From Caulobacteraceae bacterium (GTDB lineage Bacteria; Pseudomonadota; Alphaproteobacteria; Caulobacterales; Aquidulcibacteraceae), in assembly GCA_009773335.1 (NCBI GenBank), contig WRPF01000006.1, positions 29,804 to 93,803 of the forward strand: a stretch of 64,000 nt of DNA, in the 5' to 3' direction. The position numbers and the translations under genes are program-made. The notes below the pieces were generated by a model that saw only the letters and a list, made by a program, of their open reading frames with translations, had not been told where the DNA came from and searched no databases. This document shows positions 31,503 through 38,583 of this stretch, in pieces; positions within the stretch are counted from its first letter, which is position 1; each line of letters opens with the position of its first letter.

Positions 31503-31697
31503 AGACGCTCTCCCTCCCCTCCATGGGGAGGGTGGCCGGAGCGGAGCGAAGGACGGGTGGGGCGCGCGCGGGATGATGGGGGGATGCGCGCGGACGGCGC
31601 CGGGCGGTCATCGCCTCATGAATCTTGCTTTCAGGATCGAGCCCGCGCCCCACCCGTCGCGCTGCGCGCGACACCCTCCCCATTGAGGGGAGGGAGA
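31503..31697. repeat. Long-hairpin intergenic repeat
   Basis: The left part carries CTCCCTCCCCTCCATGGGGAGG, CGGAGCGGAGCGAAGGACGG and GTGGGGCGCGC. The right part carries the complement in reverse order: GCGCCCCACCCGTCGCGC, then CACCCTCCCCATTGAGGGG. The arms can therefore fold into one large hairpin around a middle of roughly 80 bp. Same architecture as 12855-12990. Non-coding. Confidence 0.7.
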
Positions 31698-31720
31698 GAC
31701 GAACTCTTCTGAAAATGCGG

Positions 31721-31795
31721 GGATAGATTCATCCCATCACCGCACCTTTCGCCGCTCCAGCCCATGCGCGCCAACAAACGCATGTGAATCTATCC
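31721..31795. repeat. 11-bp inverted repeat pair
   Basis: GGATAGATTCA (31721-31731) and its exact reverse complement TGAATCTATCC (31785-31795) flank a 53-bp spacer just upstream of the 31861 ORF. These arms are much more AT-rich than their surroundings. They could be the ends of a small palindromic element or a regulatory hairpin. Confidence 0.55.
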
Positions 31796-31860
31796 GACCG
31801 GAAGAGCGCCCGTGGGACAATCGATCCGTTTTCCACAGACGGAGCCAACGGACAGACCCC

Positions 31861-32361
31861 ATGCAGATCCTCAACCCCCTCCACCATCACAGAGCGAGCA
31901 TCGAAGCCTTCGCCCAGAGTCTGAAGCTCTGGCTGCTCGAACTCGCCCTTTGGCTGGTGGCGTTGACGGAGAGCAGGACGGGACGAATTCAGCTTCAACA
32001 TCTGATCATCGAGGCGCGGCAGGACATACGTGTTCTGATCGCGCTGAAAATGGGATTGCGGTTGCGTATCCATACCGGGCGTCGTCTTGCGAGCGGGCAT
32101 GGATACAGGTCTGCGCCGCCGGGTTTTGCGGTGCAGACGCGCACTGGCAGACGTTTGCGCCTGTTCACGCGCAGTATCGCCTTGAAAAATCTCCGCGACA
32201 TGCAACGTGCGCTGACCGATCTCGATGGCGTGGTGACGCGCGCTCTGGCGCGGTTGCCGGTTCGCATCACGCGGACGTCGATCGTGATGGTTGTGGCGGT
32301 GACTGATCAGCTCGGCGTCACCGCACTCGCACCTGCTACTGAAGGCGCGGACACATCATGA
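31861..32361 (+). CDS. Hypothetical protein, unknown
   Basis: A 166-aa ORF beginning MQILNPLHHHRASIEAFAQS, with an amphipathic/hydrophobic helix LKLWLLELALWLVALTE (about residues 21-37) followed by an Arg/Leu-rich, all-helical-looking sequence (IEARQDIRVLIALKMGLRLRI). No Shine-Dalgarno is obvious. A competing minus-strand ORF (31729-32205) is Arg/Gln-rich and less protein-like. It lies between two inverted repeats upstream of rtcB. Function not recognised. Confidence 0.5.
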   Translation: MQILNPLHHHRASIEAFAQSLKLWLLELALWLVALTESRTGRIQLQHLIIEARQDIRVLIALKMGLRLRIHTGRRLASGHGYRSAPPGFAVQTRTGRRLRLFTRSIALKNLRDMQRALTDLDGVVTRALARLPVRITRTSIVMVVAVTDQLGVTALAPATEGADTS

Positions 32362-32372
32362 CTGCGGAAACA

Positions 32373-32472
32373 GGACCGCGCACCTCCCGGTGCGCATCTC
32401 AGTATTCAAACCACGCGAGATTCCCCGGAGTCTGGCTTCGCGGGCGTATGCGCACCGGGAGGTGCGCGGTCC
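32373..32472. repeat. REP-like doublet: perfect 25-bp inverted repeat with nested hairpins
   Basis: The left arm GGACCGCGCACCTCCCGGTG(CGCAT) at 32373-32397 and the right arm at 32448-32472 are exact reverse complements over 25 bp, separated by 50 bp. Each arm also folds by itself (GCGCACC-TCCC-GGTGCGC, a 7-bp stem with a 4-nt loop), the layout of paired REP units in inverted orientation. It begins 12 bp after the 31861 ORF's stop. Confidence 0.8.
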
Positions 32473-32643
32473 TACTCGCCGACATCGCGCGAACAAAACC
32501 TGTCGACGCCACAACACGCTTCTGCTACGCACCCGTCGTCGTCGCGCTTCTGTGGCGGCGAAACGAGGCAATAAATGTCGACCAAAATGTATCAACGCAC
32601 CGCTTGCGGTCTGCCATCACGGCAGGTCGGCGCGCGCGCGCGT

Positions 32644-32705
32644 GGAGGAACGGTCGGCTAGACGCTTCGCATTTCGAAGGTCGGCCGGATTGGCCGTCAC
32701 CCTCC
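32644..32705 (+). ncRNA. Cloverleaf-like (tRNA-like) leader RNA upstream of rtcB
   Basis: Within 62 nt: a closing stem GGAGG (32644-32648)/CCTCC (32701-32705) encloses three hairpins in a row, namely GTC-GGCTA-GAC (32653-32663), CTTCG-CATTT-CGAAG (32665-32679) and CGGCC-GGATT-GGCCG (32682-32696). The topology is that of a small tRNA cloverleaf, but the T-loop TTC, U33 and CCA are missing, so it is not a functional tRNA. The CCTCC of the closing stem is also the 5' arm of the terminator that follows, so the two folds exclude each other. All pairings were read by eye. Confidence 0.45.
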
Positions 32706-32732
32706 CGGGCAAATGCTCGCGGAGGGTTTTTT
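32699..32732 (+). terminator. Intrinsic terminator inside the rtcB 5' leader
   Basis: ACCCTCC (32699-32705) pairs with GGAGGGT (32721-32727). Inside it, CGGGC pairs with GCTCG (one G-U) around an AAAT tetraloop, giving about 12 bp with one bulge, followed directly by TTTTTT. This is the strongest intrinsic terminator in the window, and it ends only 23 nt before the rtcB ATG, too close for a conventional promoter between them. That points to attenuation of rtcB. Confidence 0.8.
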
Positions 32733-32755
32733 AATTTGGGGTTCAGAGTGATGTT

Positions 32756-33976
32756 ATGAGTTACGAAGTGATCCGCGCGCACGGACGCGAGGTGAAGGCC
32801 TGGATTTCCGGCGTGCCGATCGAGCACGCAGCGATCGAGCAGCTGCGCAACACCGCAGCCCTCGACATCGTCTGGCCGCACGTGGCCGTGATGCCTGATG
32901 TGCATTTCGGTCGTGGCGCCACCGTGGGCTCCGTCATTCCGACCAAGGGCGCGATCATTCCCGCCGCCGTCGGCGTCGACATCGGCTGCGGGATGATGGC
33001 GCAGGAAACCTCGCTCACCGCCAAGGATTTGCCCGATACGCTTGCGCCGCTGCGCTCGGAACTCGAACGGAAAATTCCGGTCGGCAACGGGCCGGGCGGG
33101 GACTGGAAGAGCGAACGGCGTCCGGGCCGTGCGGAGCAACGTCTGCGCGCGGCCGGCAAGAGCGGCGCGCTCGCCGACCGTCTCGACCGCATCCTCGCGA
33201 AGCACCCGAAGATCCGCGGCGACAAGCTCGCGAACCAGATGGGCACGCTCGGCGGCGGCAACCACTTCGTCGAGATCTGTCTCGACGAACGCGATGTCGT
33301 GTGGGTGATGCTGCACTCAGGCTCACGCGGCACCGGCAACATGATGGGCAACTACTTCATCGAGCGGGCGCGTGAGTCCGTCCTGAAGAAGGGGGTCAGC
33401 CTGCCGGATCGCGATCTCGCCTACTTCGTGGAAGGCGAGGACGGCGACTTCGCCGATTACGTCGAAGCGGTGATGTGGGCGCAGGACTACGCGCGCGCCA
33501 ACCGCGAGACGATGATGGCGTCGGCGCTCGAGGCGATGCACGGCGTCCTGCCGGCGTTCAAGCTCGGCAAGACGGCGGTGAACTGTCACCACAACTACGT
33601 CGAGCCGGAGGAGCACTTCGGCGAGCGTGTGTGGGTGACGCGCAAGGGCGCGGTGCGGGCCCGCGTCGGCGATCTCGGGATCATTCCGGGGTCGATGGGC
33701 GCGAAGTCGTTCATCGTTCGGGGCCTCGGCAATGTGGATGCGCTCTGCTCGTGCTCGCACGGCGCGGGGCGGGCCATGTCGCGCAGCGAGGCCAAGCGCC
33801 GCTTCACCGTCGAGGATCACCTCGCGGCGACGCAAGGCGTGGAGTGCCGCAAGGACGTGGGCGTGCTCGACGAGACGCCGATGGCCTACAAGGACATCGA
33901 CGCCGTCATGGCCGCGCAGGCGGACCTTGTGTCCATCGTGCACACGCTGAAGCAGGTGGTGTGCGTGAAGGGGTGA
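32756..33976 (+). CDS. rtcB: RNA-splicing ligase RtcB
   Basis: A 406-aa RtcB: GTP- and Mn2+-dependent ligase joining 2',3'-cyclic-phosphate (or 3'-phosphate) and 5'-OH RNA ends, used in RNA repair. Visible sites: the metal Cys in GVDIGCGM, His in GGGNHFVE and MLHSGSRGTG, NCHHNYVEPE, and the guanylylated His in CSCSHGAGRAMSR. Length fits the shorter bacterial RtcB branch. No rtcA, rtcR, archease or prfH is in the window, so its usual regulator is absent; the structured leader with terminator may take that role. Nested palindromes follow the stop. Confidence 0.95.
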   Translation: MSYEVIRAHGREVKAWISGVPIEHAAIEQLRNTAALDIVWPHVAVMPDVHFGRGATVGSVIPTKGAIIPAAVGVDIGCGMMAQETSLTAKDLPDTLAPLRSELERKIPVGNGPGGDWKSERRPGRAEQRLRAAGKSGALADRLDRILAKHPKIRGDKLANQMGTLGGGNHFVEICLDERDVVWVMLHSGSRGTGNMMGNYFIERARESVLKKGVSLPDRDLAYFVEGEDGDFADYVEAVMWAQDYARANRETMMASALEAMHGVLPAFKLGKTAVNCHHNYVEPEEHFGERVWVTRKGAVRARVGDLGIIPGSMGAKSFIVRGLGNVDALCSCSHGAGRAMSRSEAKRRFTVEDHLAATQGVECRKDVGVLDETPMAYKDIDAVMAAQADLVSIVHTLKQVVCVKG

Positions 33977-33981
33977 GGCGT

Positions 33982-34104
33982 GTTCGGCACAGCCGACGCA
34001 ACGGTCCAGTGGACCGTTGCGAACGCCGAACGCCCTGAGCGCAAGCGAAGGGCCGGAAAGGCGGCGAACGATGACCCGGCTCGCCTCAACGGGTGAGCCG
34101 GGTC
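33982..34104. repeat. Nested palindromes downstream of rtcB
   Basis: GTTCGGC (33982-33988) and GCCGAAC (34025-34031) enclose a perfect hairpin GCAACGGTCC-AGT-GGACCGTTGC (33998-34020). A second hairpin GACCCGGCTC (34073-34082)/GAGCCGGGTC (34095-34104) follows. The first resembles a dispersed alphaproteobacterial repeat; either may end the rtcB transcript. Confidence 0.7.
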
Positions 34105-34165
34105 GCATCGTATCTGTCCGCGTGGTAACGACGCTGCGGGCAGTTTTGAGCAAGAGGGGGCCGCC

Positions 34166-34984
34166 ATGGCCGGAGTTCGTGGTTTCTGGGTGCGCGCGGC
34201 GCTCGTCCTGTCGCTCCTCGTGCCGGTGTGGTTCGCGGCGGCGGCGCTCGGGACGAAGTACGGCGTGATCGACTGGCGCTTCGGTCTGGGCGTGATGACC
34301 TTGAAGTTCGGCCCGCTGCTGTTGGTGGGCGCGCTGGGCTTTGCGGTGATCGGCCTGCTGCTGGCGCTGGTCGTGGCGCCGCGGCGGGGACGCCTGATCG
34401 CGATGATGGCCGTGCTCATTCCTGCGGCGGGCCTCGGCTATGCGCTCTACTTGAAGAAATCCGTCGCCGACATTCCTCCGATCCACGACGTGTCGACCGA
34501 TCTCGTCGATCCGCCGGGATTTTCGCAAGCGGTGGTCGATGCGCGCGGCAAGGTCTCTGGCGGCAACGCGCTCGACCTGCTCACTGCGACGATCCCGCCA
34601 TCGCCGAATTTCCCCGCCTACGGCGGCAAGGCGGTGCGTGAAGTGCATGCGGAGGCCTACAGCGACCTGAAGTCGACGGTGTCGGACGTCTCGCCGAACG
34701 ACATCTTCCAGATCGTGCTCGACGCCGCGAAAGCGCAAGGGTGGGCGATCACGAAGAGCGACGCCGCGGCCGGTGTCATCGAGGCGCAGTCGCAGAGCTT
34801 CTGGTTCGGCTTCATCGACGACATCGCCATCCGCATCCGCCCGCTCTCGGACGGCACGGGCTCGGTGATCGACGTGCGATCGGTCTCACGCGTGGGCCTG
34901 AGCGATCTCGGGATGAACGCCAGGCGTGTGCGGGCGTTCCAGACCGATCTCAACACGCGCCTCAACGAGGCCGCGACCGGATGA
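34166..34984 (+). CDS. DUF1499-domain membrane protein
   Basis: A 272-aa protein with three N-terminal membrane helices (AALVLSLLVPVWFAAAAL; FGPLLLVGALGFAVIGLLLALVV; LIAMMAVLIPAAGLGYALYL) and a C-terminal DUF1499 domain (about residues 140-268). The domain shows YSDLKSTVSDVSPNDIFQIVLDAAKAQGW and the terminal SRVGLSDLGMNARRVRAFQTDL. Function unknown; likely an inner-membrane protein. Confidence 0.85.
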   Translation: MAGVRGFWVRAALVLSLLVPVWFAAAALGTKYGVIDWRFGLGVMTLKFGPLLLVGALGFAVIGLLLALVVAPRRGRLIAMMAVLIPAAGLGYALYLKKSVADIPPIHDVSTDLVDPPGFSQAVVDARGKVSGGNALDLLTATIPPSPNFPAYGGKAVREVHAEAYSDLKSTVSDVSPNDIFQIVLDAAKAQGWAITKSDAAAGVIEAQSQSFWFGFIDDIAIRIRPLSDGTGSVIDVRSVSRVGLSDLGMNARRVRAFQTDLNTRLNEAATG

Positions 34985-35035
34985 TTTTCTTGCACGCTTC
35001 CTAAGGAAAACCGCACACCCTTTTCCGGGAAGCGC

Positions 35036-35947
35036 TTACCGCTCCTTCGGGTCCAGCGCGTCGCGCAGGCCGTCGCCGACGAAGTTGAAGCAGATCAGCG
35101 TCGCAAACATCATCACCGCCGGCCACACGATCATCCACGGCGCGGTGTCCATGTTGTTCGAACCGTCCGCGATCAGCTTTCCCAGCGACGTGAGCGGCTC
35201 CTGCACGCCGAGGCCGAGGAAGGACAGAAAGCTCTCCAGCAGGATCACCCGCGCCACGTTGAGCGTGGCGAACACCACCACCGGCCCCATCAGGTTCGGC
35301 ACGATGTGGCGGAAGATGATCGCCGCACCCGATGCGCCGCCGGCTTTCGCCGCCTCGACGAACTCCTTCTGCCGCAGCGAGATCGTCTGGCCCCGCACGA
35401 TGCGCGACATCGTCAGCCACTCGACCGCGCCAATGGCGATGAAGATGAGCCAGATGTTCGAGCCGAACACGACCATCAGAAGGATGACGAAAAATATGAA
35501 CGGGATCGAGTAGAGGACATCGACGATCCGCATCATGAAGCTGTCGACGCCGCCGCCCACATAGCCCGCCGTCGCGCCCCAGACGACGCCGATCACGAGC
35601 GAAACGGTTGTGGCGACAAAGCCGACCGCCATCGAGATGCCGAGGCCGAACAGGATGCGTGCGAGCAGATCGCGGCCTTCGGTGTCGGTGCCGAGAAGAT
35701 GGCCGGCCGCGAGCGACGGCGCGAGGTTGACCTTGTCGCGAAAGAGCATGTCGACCGGGTGCAATCCGAACAGTCCCGGGTACGCGTAATTCAACAGGCC
35801 GACGATCCCCAGCACCGTGAAGAGCGCAAGCGCCGCCATGCCGACGACGGCCGCCGGGTTGCGCATGAGACGTCGGCGTGCATCGTCCCAGAGCGAACGG
35901 CCCCTGGCGGGCGTTGACGCAAAAGCGTTGGCGGCGAGGTCCGTCAT
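35036..35947 (-). CDS. Oligopeptide/dipeptide ABC transporter permease, DppC/OppC type
   Basis: A 303-aa inner-membrane permease: N-terminal OppC_N region (SLWDDARRRLMRNPAAVVGMAALALFTVLGIVGLL), GTDTEGRDLLARILFG (the typical periplasmic GTDxxGRDxxSR signature), and the EAA loop FVEAAKAGGASGAAIIFRHIVPN, which contacts the ATPase. It lies 3 bp downstream of the DppB-type gene, whose product should form the heterodimer. No ATP-binding partner is nearby. Confidence 0.93.
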   Translation of the reverse strand: MTDLAANAFASTPARGRSLWDDARRRLMRNPAAVVGMAALALFTVLGIVGLLNYAYPGLFGLHPVDMLFRDKVNLAPSLAAGHLLGTDTEGRDLLARILFGLGISMAVGFVATTVSLVIGVVWGATAGYVGGGVDSFMMRIVDVLYSIPFIFFVILLMVVFGSNIWLIFIAIGAVEWLTMSRIVRGQTISLRQKEFVEAAKAGGASGAAIIFRHIVPNLMGPVVVFATLNVARVILLESFLSFLGLGVQEPLTSLGKLIADGSNNMDTAPWMIVWPAVMMFATLICFNFVGDGLRDALDPKER

Positions 35948-35950
35948 GGC

Positions 35951-36880
35951 TCAGCTCCGCCGCGCGCGTGGATCGAGGACGCTGTAGAGAACATCCGACA
36001 TCATGTTGAAGAACATGATCATGCCCGCGTAGAGAATGACCACGCCCATCACGAGCGTATAGTCGCGCTGCAGGGCCCCGTCCGTGAACAGCTTGCCGAT
36101 GCCGGGCAGCTGGAAGACCTTCTCGATGACGAAGCTGCCGAGAAGCACCGCCGAGATCGCGGGACCCAGATAGCTCACCACCGGCAGCATCGCGACCGGC
36201 AGGGCGTGACGCCAGACCACTTGCGACTCCGGCAATCCCTTCGCCCGCGCGGTGCGTATGGCGTTCGATCGCATCGCCTCGATCATGCTCGCACGGATCA
36301 GCCGCGAGATGATTGCGACCTGCGGCAGCGCCAGCGCGATGACCGGGAGAACGAGGTGGCTGACGGTGTAATGGTCGCGGTAGAGCCCGGACGTCGGCAG
36401 CCACTCAAGCTGCACGCCGAAGACGAGCGAAAACAGCGGCGCAAGCACAAGCGGCGGCAGGCACACCCCTGCAACCGCAAAGCTCATCGCGACGTAGTCC
36501 TCAGGCCGGTTCTGTCGAAGCGCCGCCCAGACGCCGAGACCGGATCCAACGGCGAGCGCGAGCAGCATGGCCGCGCCGCCAATGATGAGACTGGTAGGGA
36601 GCCCCTCCGCGATGATGTCAGCGACGTCCTTGTCCTTGTACTTCATCGACGGCCCGAGGTCGCTTTGAAGCAGGCGCACGACGTAGAGCCGGAACTGTTC
36701 GCCCACCGGCTTGTCGAGGTCGTAGGCCGCCAGCATGCGCTGTTCGATTTCAGCGGAGACCTGGCGTTCCGAACTGAAGGGCGATCCGGGCGCGGCCCGC
36801 ATCAGGAAGAACGCGGCCGCGATGATCACGAACATAGTCGGGATCGCGATCAGCAGCCGTCGGACGATCTGAACGAACAT
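35951..36880 (-). CDS. Oligopeptide/dipeptide ABC transporter permease, DppB/OppB type
   Basis: A 309-aa permease: TM1 RRLLIAIPTMFVIIAAAFFLMRAAPGSPF, conserved periplasmic region, EAA loop NAIRTARAKGLPESQVVWRHALPVAMLPVVSYLGP, and the terminal YTLVMGVVILYAGMIMFFNMMSDVLYSVLDPR. The start at 36880 is set by AAGGA 5 nt upstream (the track start at 36964 adds a Pro-rich tail). It and the DppC gene form a two-gene operon. The oligopeptide-binding lipoprotein at 40145 is the natural partner but lies 3.2 kb away on the other strand. Confidence 0.93.
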   Translation of the reverse strand: MFVQIVRRLLIAIPTMFVIIAAAFFLMRAAPGSPFSSERQVSAEIEQRMLAAYDLDKPVGEQFRLYVVRLLQSDLGPSMKYKDKDVADIIAEGLPTSLIIGGAAMLLALAVGSGLGVWAALRQNRPEDYVAMSFAVAGVCLPPLVLAPLFSLVFGVQLEWLPTSGLYRDHYTVSHLVLPVIALALPQVAIISRLIRASMIEAMRSNAIRTARAKGLPESQVVWRHALPVAMLPVVSYLGPAISAVLLGSFVIEKVFQLPGIGKLFTDGALQRDYTLVMGVVILYAGMIMFFNMMSDVLYSVLDPRARRS

Positions 36881-36989
36881 GCGGTCCTTCCGGTCGTGGA
36901 CGGAGCCGGTCAAGATCGGTCCGGCCGGCCGTTCGACCTTTTCCGGCGGAGCGATCCGTGTCAACGACGCCGGCTCATTGGAGGAACCG

Positions 36990-37421
36990 ATGCCCGACTT
37001 TCGGCGCGTGACGGACGATTTCTATGTCGCCCCCCAGATCGAGGAGGCGGATGTGCGCGCCGCGGCGGCGGCCGGCTTCCGGACCCTCGTGAACAACCGG
37101 CCCGACGGCGAACAGCCGGGACAGTTGCCGAGCATCGCTTCGGAGCGCGCATCGGTGGAGGCCGGTCTCGACTTCCGCGCCATCCCGGTTTCGGGCGATT
37201 CCACGCCTCAGGCGGTGGCGGCCATGCAAGCCGTGCTGCAGGATGCGCCCAGGCCCGTTCTCGCCTATTGCCGGTCCGGCACACGGTCGGTGAAGCTGTG
37301 GGCGATGGCGAGCGTCAAGTCGGGCGCGGTGTCGCCGGAGGCCGCGATCGAGGCCGCGCGCGGTGCGGGATACGACCTGGGGCCGATGGCGGCGACGCTA
37401 CGCGCGCTTCGGAACGCCTGA
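36990..37421 (+). CDS. TIGR01244-type phosphatase/sulfur-transferase domain protein
   Basis: A 143-aa protein of the dual-specificity-phosphatase-like group annotated as TIGR01244 sulfur transferase. It shows DFRRVTDDFYVAPQIEEADV (N-terminal family motif), LVNNRPDGEQPGQ, and the active-site loop YCRSGTRSVKLW (C-x5-R). The family is often found fused to or near beta-lactamase-fold hydrolases; here an MBL-fold gene lies 1.2 kb downstream. The start at 36990 is set by GAGGAA. The biochemical role is not settled. Confidence 0.85.
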   Translation: MPDFRRVTDDFYVAPQIEEADVRAAAAAGFRTLVNNRPDGEQPGQLPSIASERASVEAGLDFRAIPVSGDSTPQAVAAMQAVLQDAPRPVLAYCRSGTRSVKLWAMASVKSGAVSPEAAIEAARGAGYDLGPMAATLRALRNA

Positions 37422-37424
37422 GGG

Positions 37425-37547
37425 TCAGACGCGTACGCCGACGAGCGCCAGCCCAAGGCGGCCAACGGCGATCGCGACCACGGCCAGCACCGCAGTGCGG
37501 CACCGGTCGGTCACGAAAAGCAGCAGGTCAAGGGCCAATGCGATCAT
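37425..37547 (-). CDS. Possible 40-aa hydrophobic protein
   Basis: In the 217-bp gap between two plus-strand genes, a minus-strand frame starting ATG at 37547 encodes MIALALDLLLFVTDRCRTAV and then a second hydrophobic stretch. It ends in VGVRV just before the phosphatase stop. GGAAG is only 1-2 nt from the ATG, which weakens it. Could be a small membrane protein or chance. Confidence 0.25.
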   Translation of the reverse strand: MIALALDLLLFVTDRCRTAVLAVVAIAVGRLGLALVGVRV

Positions 37548-37638
37548 TCTTCCAGGGGATGCAATCCTCACGCCGCTGCGGTGGACGAAGCGGGCCGGCC
37601 CGCGTATGCCGCGCACGTCGTTAATGGCGCGGAACTTC

Positions 37639-38583
37639 ATGGCAGGCATCAACTGGATCAGCGATTTCGATTGGGAGTGGGGGCGCCTCCGGGTCAAGAA
37701 GACCGGAGCGGTTGTGCCGTTCTCGAAAGCCATCCGCAGCGAAGTGCTGACGTGGTTTGAGTTTTACTTCGCGGTCAGACGCGCGCCGCGGGAGCCGGGC
37801 GCACGCTTCACCATCGCCTTTGCGCCGGATCGGCCGCGGCCCTGGTACCTGATCTGGCCCGTCCTCCGGCTCGCCGGCGCACGGTTCACCGATGACGCTG
37901 CGCGCGCGGACGTCGTGATGCAGTTCGAGGATGTGACGCGGCCGGGGCCGGTCGCGCCGCCGGCGCATGCGCGCGGAAGGCTGCTCAACTTCGCGTGCAA
38001 CGACGTGTCCAAGAGCCGGGTGACCGCCGCATTCGAGAAAGCGTTCGGCTATTCGCTCGCCGTCGATCCGGCGACCCACATCGGCGAAGCTGTCGAGAAG
38101 TCGGAGGAGAACGGCGCCCATGATGGTCGCATTGTCATGTGTCCGACATCCGCCAGGGCCGGCTGCGTGTATCAGCGGGTGGTCGACAATCGGGTGGCCG
38201 GGCGTCCCGAACTCGTCGAGGACATCCGCACGCCCACCGTCGGCGGGCGTCCTCCGGTGGTGTTCCTGAAGCGCCGTCGCGTTTCGGAACGCTTCGCCAA
38301 CGCGAACGTCGAGGTTGTGGCGGCCCGGCCGGAAGACGTCTATTCACAGCCTGAACTGGATTCCATCGCTGAGTTCACGCGGCTCCTCGGTCTTGACTGG
38401 GGCGGTCTCGACGTGCTCCGGGACGCCAAAGAGGGGCGACTGTACATCGTCGACGCCAACAAAACGGACATGGGACCGCCGATCGCGTTGCCCCTGGCCG
38501 ACAAGCTTGACGCCACCCGGATCATGGCGCGCGCTTTCCGCGCGTTTGTGACCGGTGCGGCGCAAACCGACCGAGGACACTGA
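37639..38583 (+). CDS. ATP-grasp-like protein of unknown substrate
   Basis: A 314-aa protein. The C-terminal third has LGLDWGGLDVLRDAKEGRLYIVDANKTDMGPP, which matches the metal-binding acidic/Asn motif and Gly-rich tail of ATP-grasp ligases. The middle has VYQRVVDN, as in the ATP-binding lobe. The N-terminal part (FYFAVRRAPREPG) is not recognised. It would be an ATP-dependent carboxylate ligase or kinase; no pathway is inferable. The start is uncertain: ATG 37639 has a weak GGAA, ATG 37624 is five codons earlier. The MBL-fold gene starts at its stop. Confidence 0.7.
   Translation: MAGINWISDFDWEWGRLRVKKTGAVVPFSKAIRSEVLTWFEFYFAVRRAPREPGARFTIAFAPDRPRPWYLIWPVLRLAGARFTDDAARADVVMQFEDVTRPGPVAPPAHARGRLLNFACNDVSKSRVTAAFEKAFGYSLAVDPATHIGEAVEKSEENGAHDGRIVMCPTSARAGCVYQRVVDNRVAGRPELVEDIRTPTVGGRPPVVFLKRRRVSERFANANVEVVAARPEDVYSQPELDSIAEFTRLLGLDWGGLDVLRDAKEGRLYIVDANKTDMGPPIALPLADKLDATRIMARAFRAFVTGAAQTDRGH

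Larger units (their letters stand above)
31353..31860. other. 508-bp gene-free, repeat-rich stretch
   Basis: No convincing ORF. The first 150 bp are relatively AT-rich and hold the promoter side of the HAD gene. After that come the long-hairpin repeat (31503-31697) and a separate 11-bp inverted repeat (31721-31795). Track ORFs here are short and repeat-derived. Confidence 0.6.

Noticed and set aside
31729-32205. Minus-strand ORF in the repeat-rich stretch
   Set aside because: Low-complexity and Arg-rich, overlaps a more protein-like plus-strand ORF.
32644-32705. Canonical tRNA gene upstream of rtcB
   Set aside because: No TTC loop, no U33, no CCA and a 5-nt anticodon loop; only cloverleaf topology remains.
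32751-32759. Two-codon upstream ORF (ATG TTA TGA) overlapping the rtcB start
   Set aside because: Too short to judge and likely chance, although TGA/ATG overlap can affect initiation.
35001-36404. 467-aa ORF across both permease genes in another frame
   Set aside because: Shadow frame; DppB and DppC motifs define the true frames.
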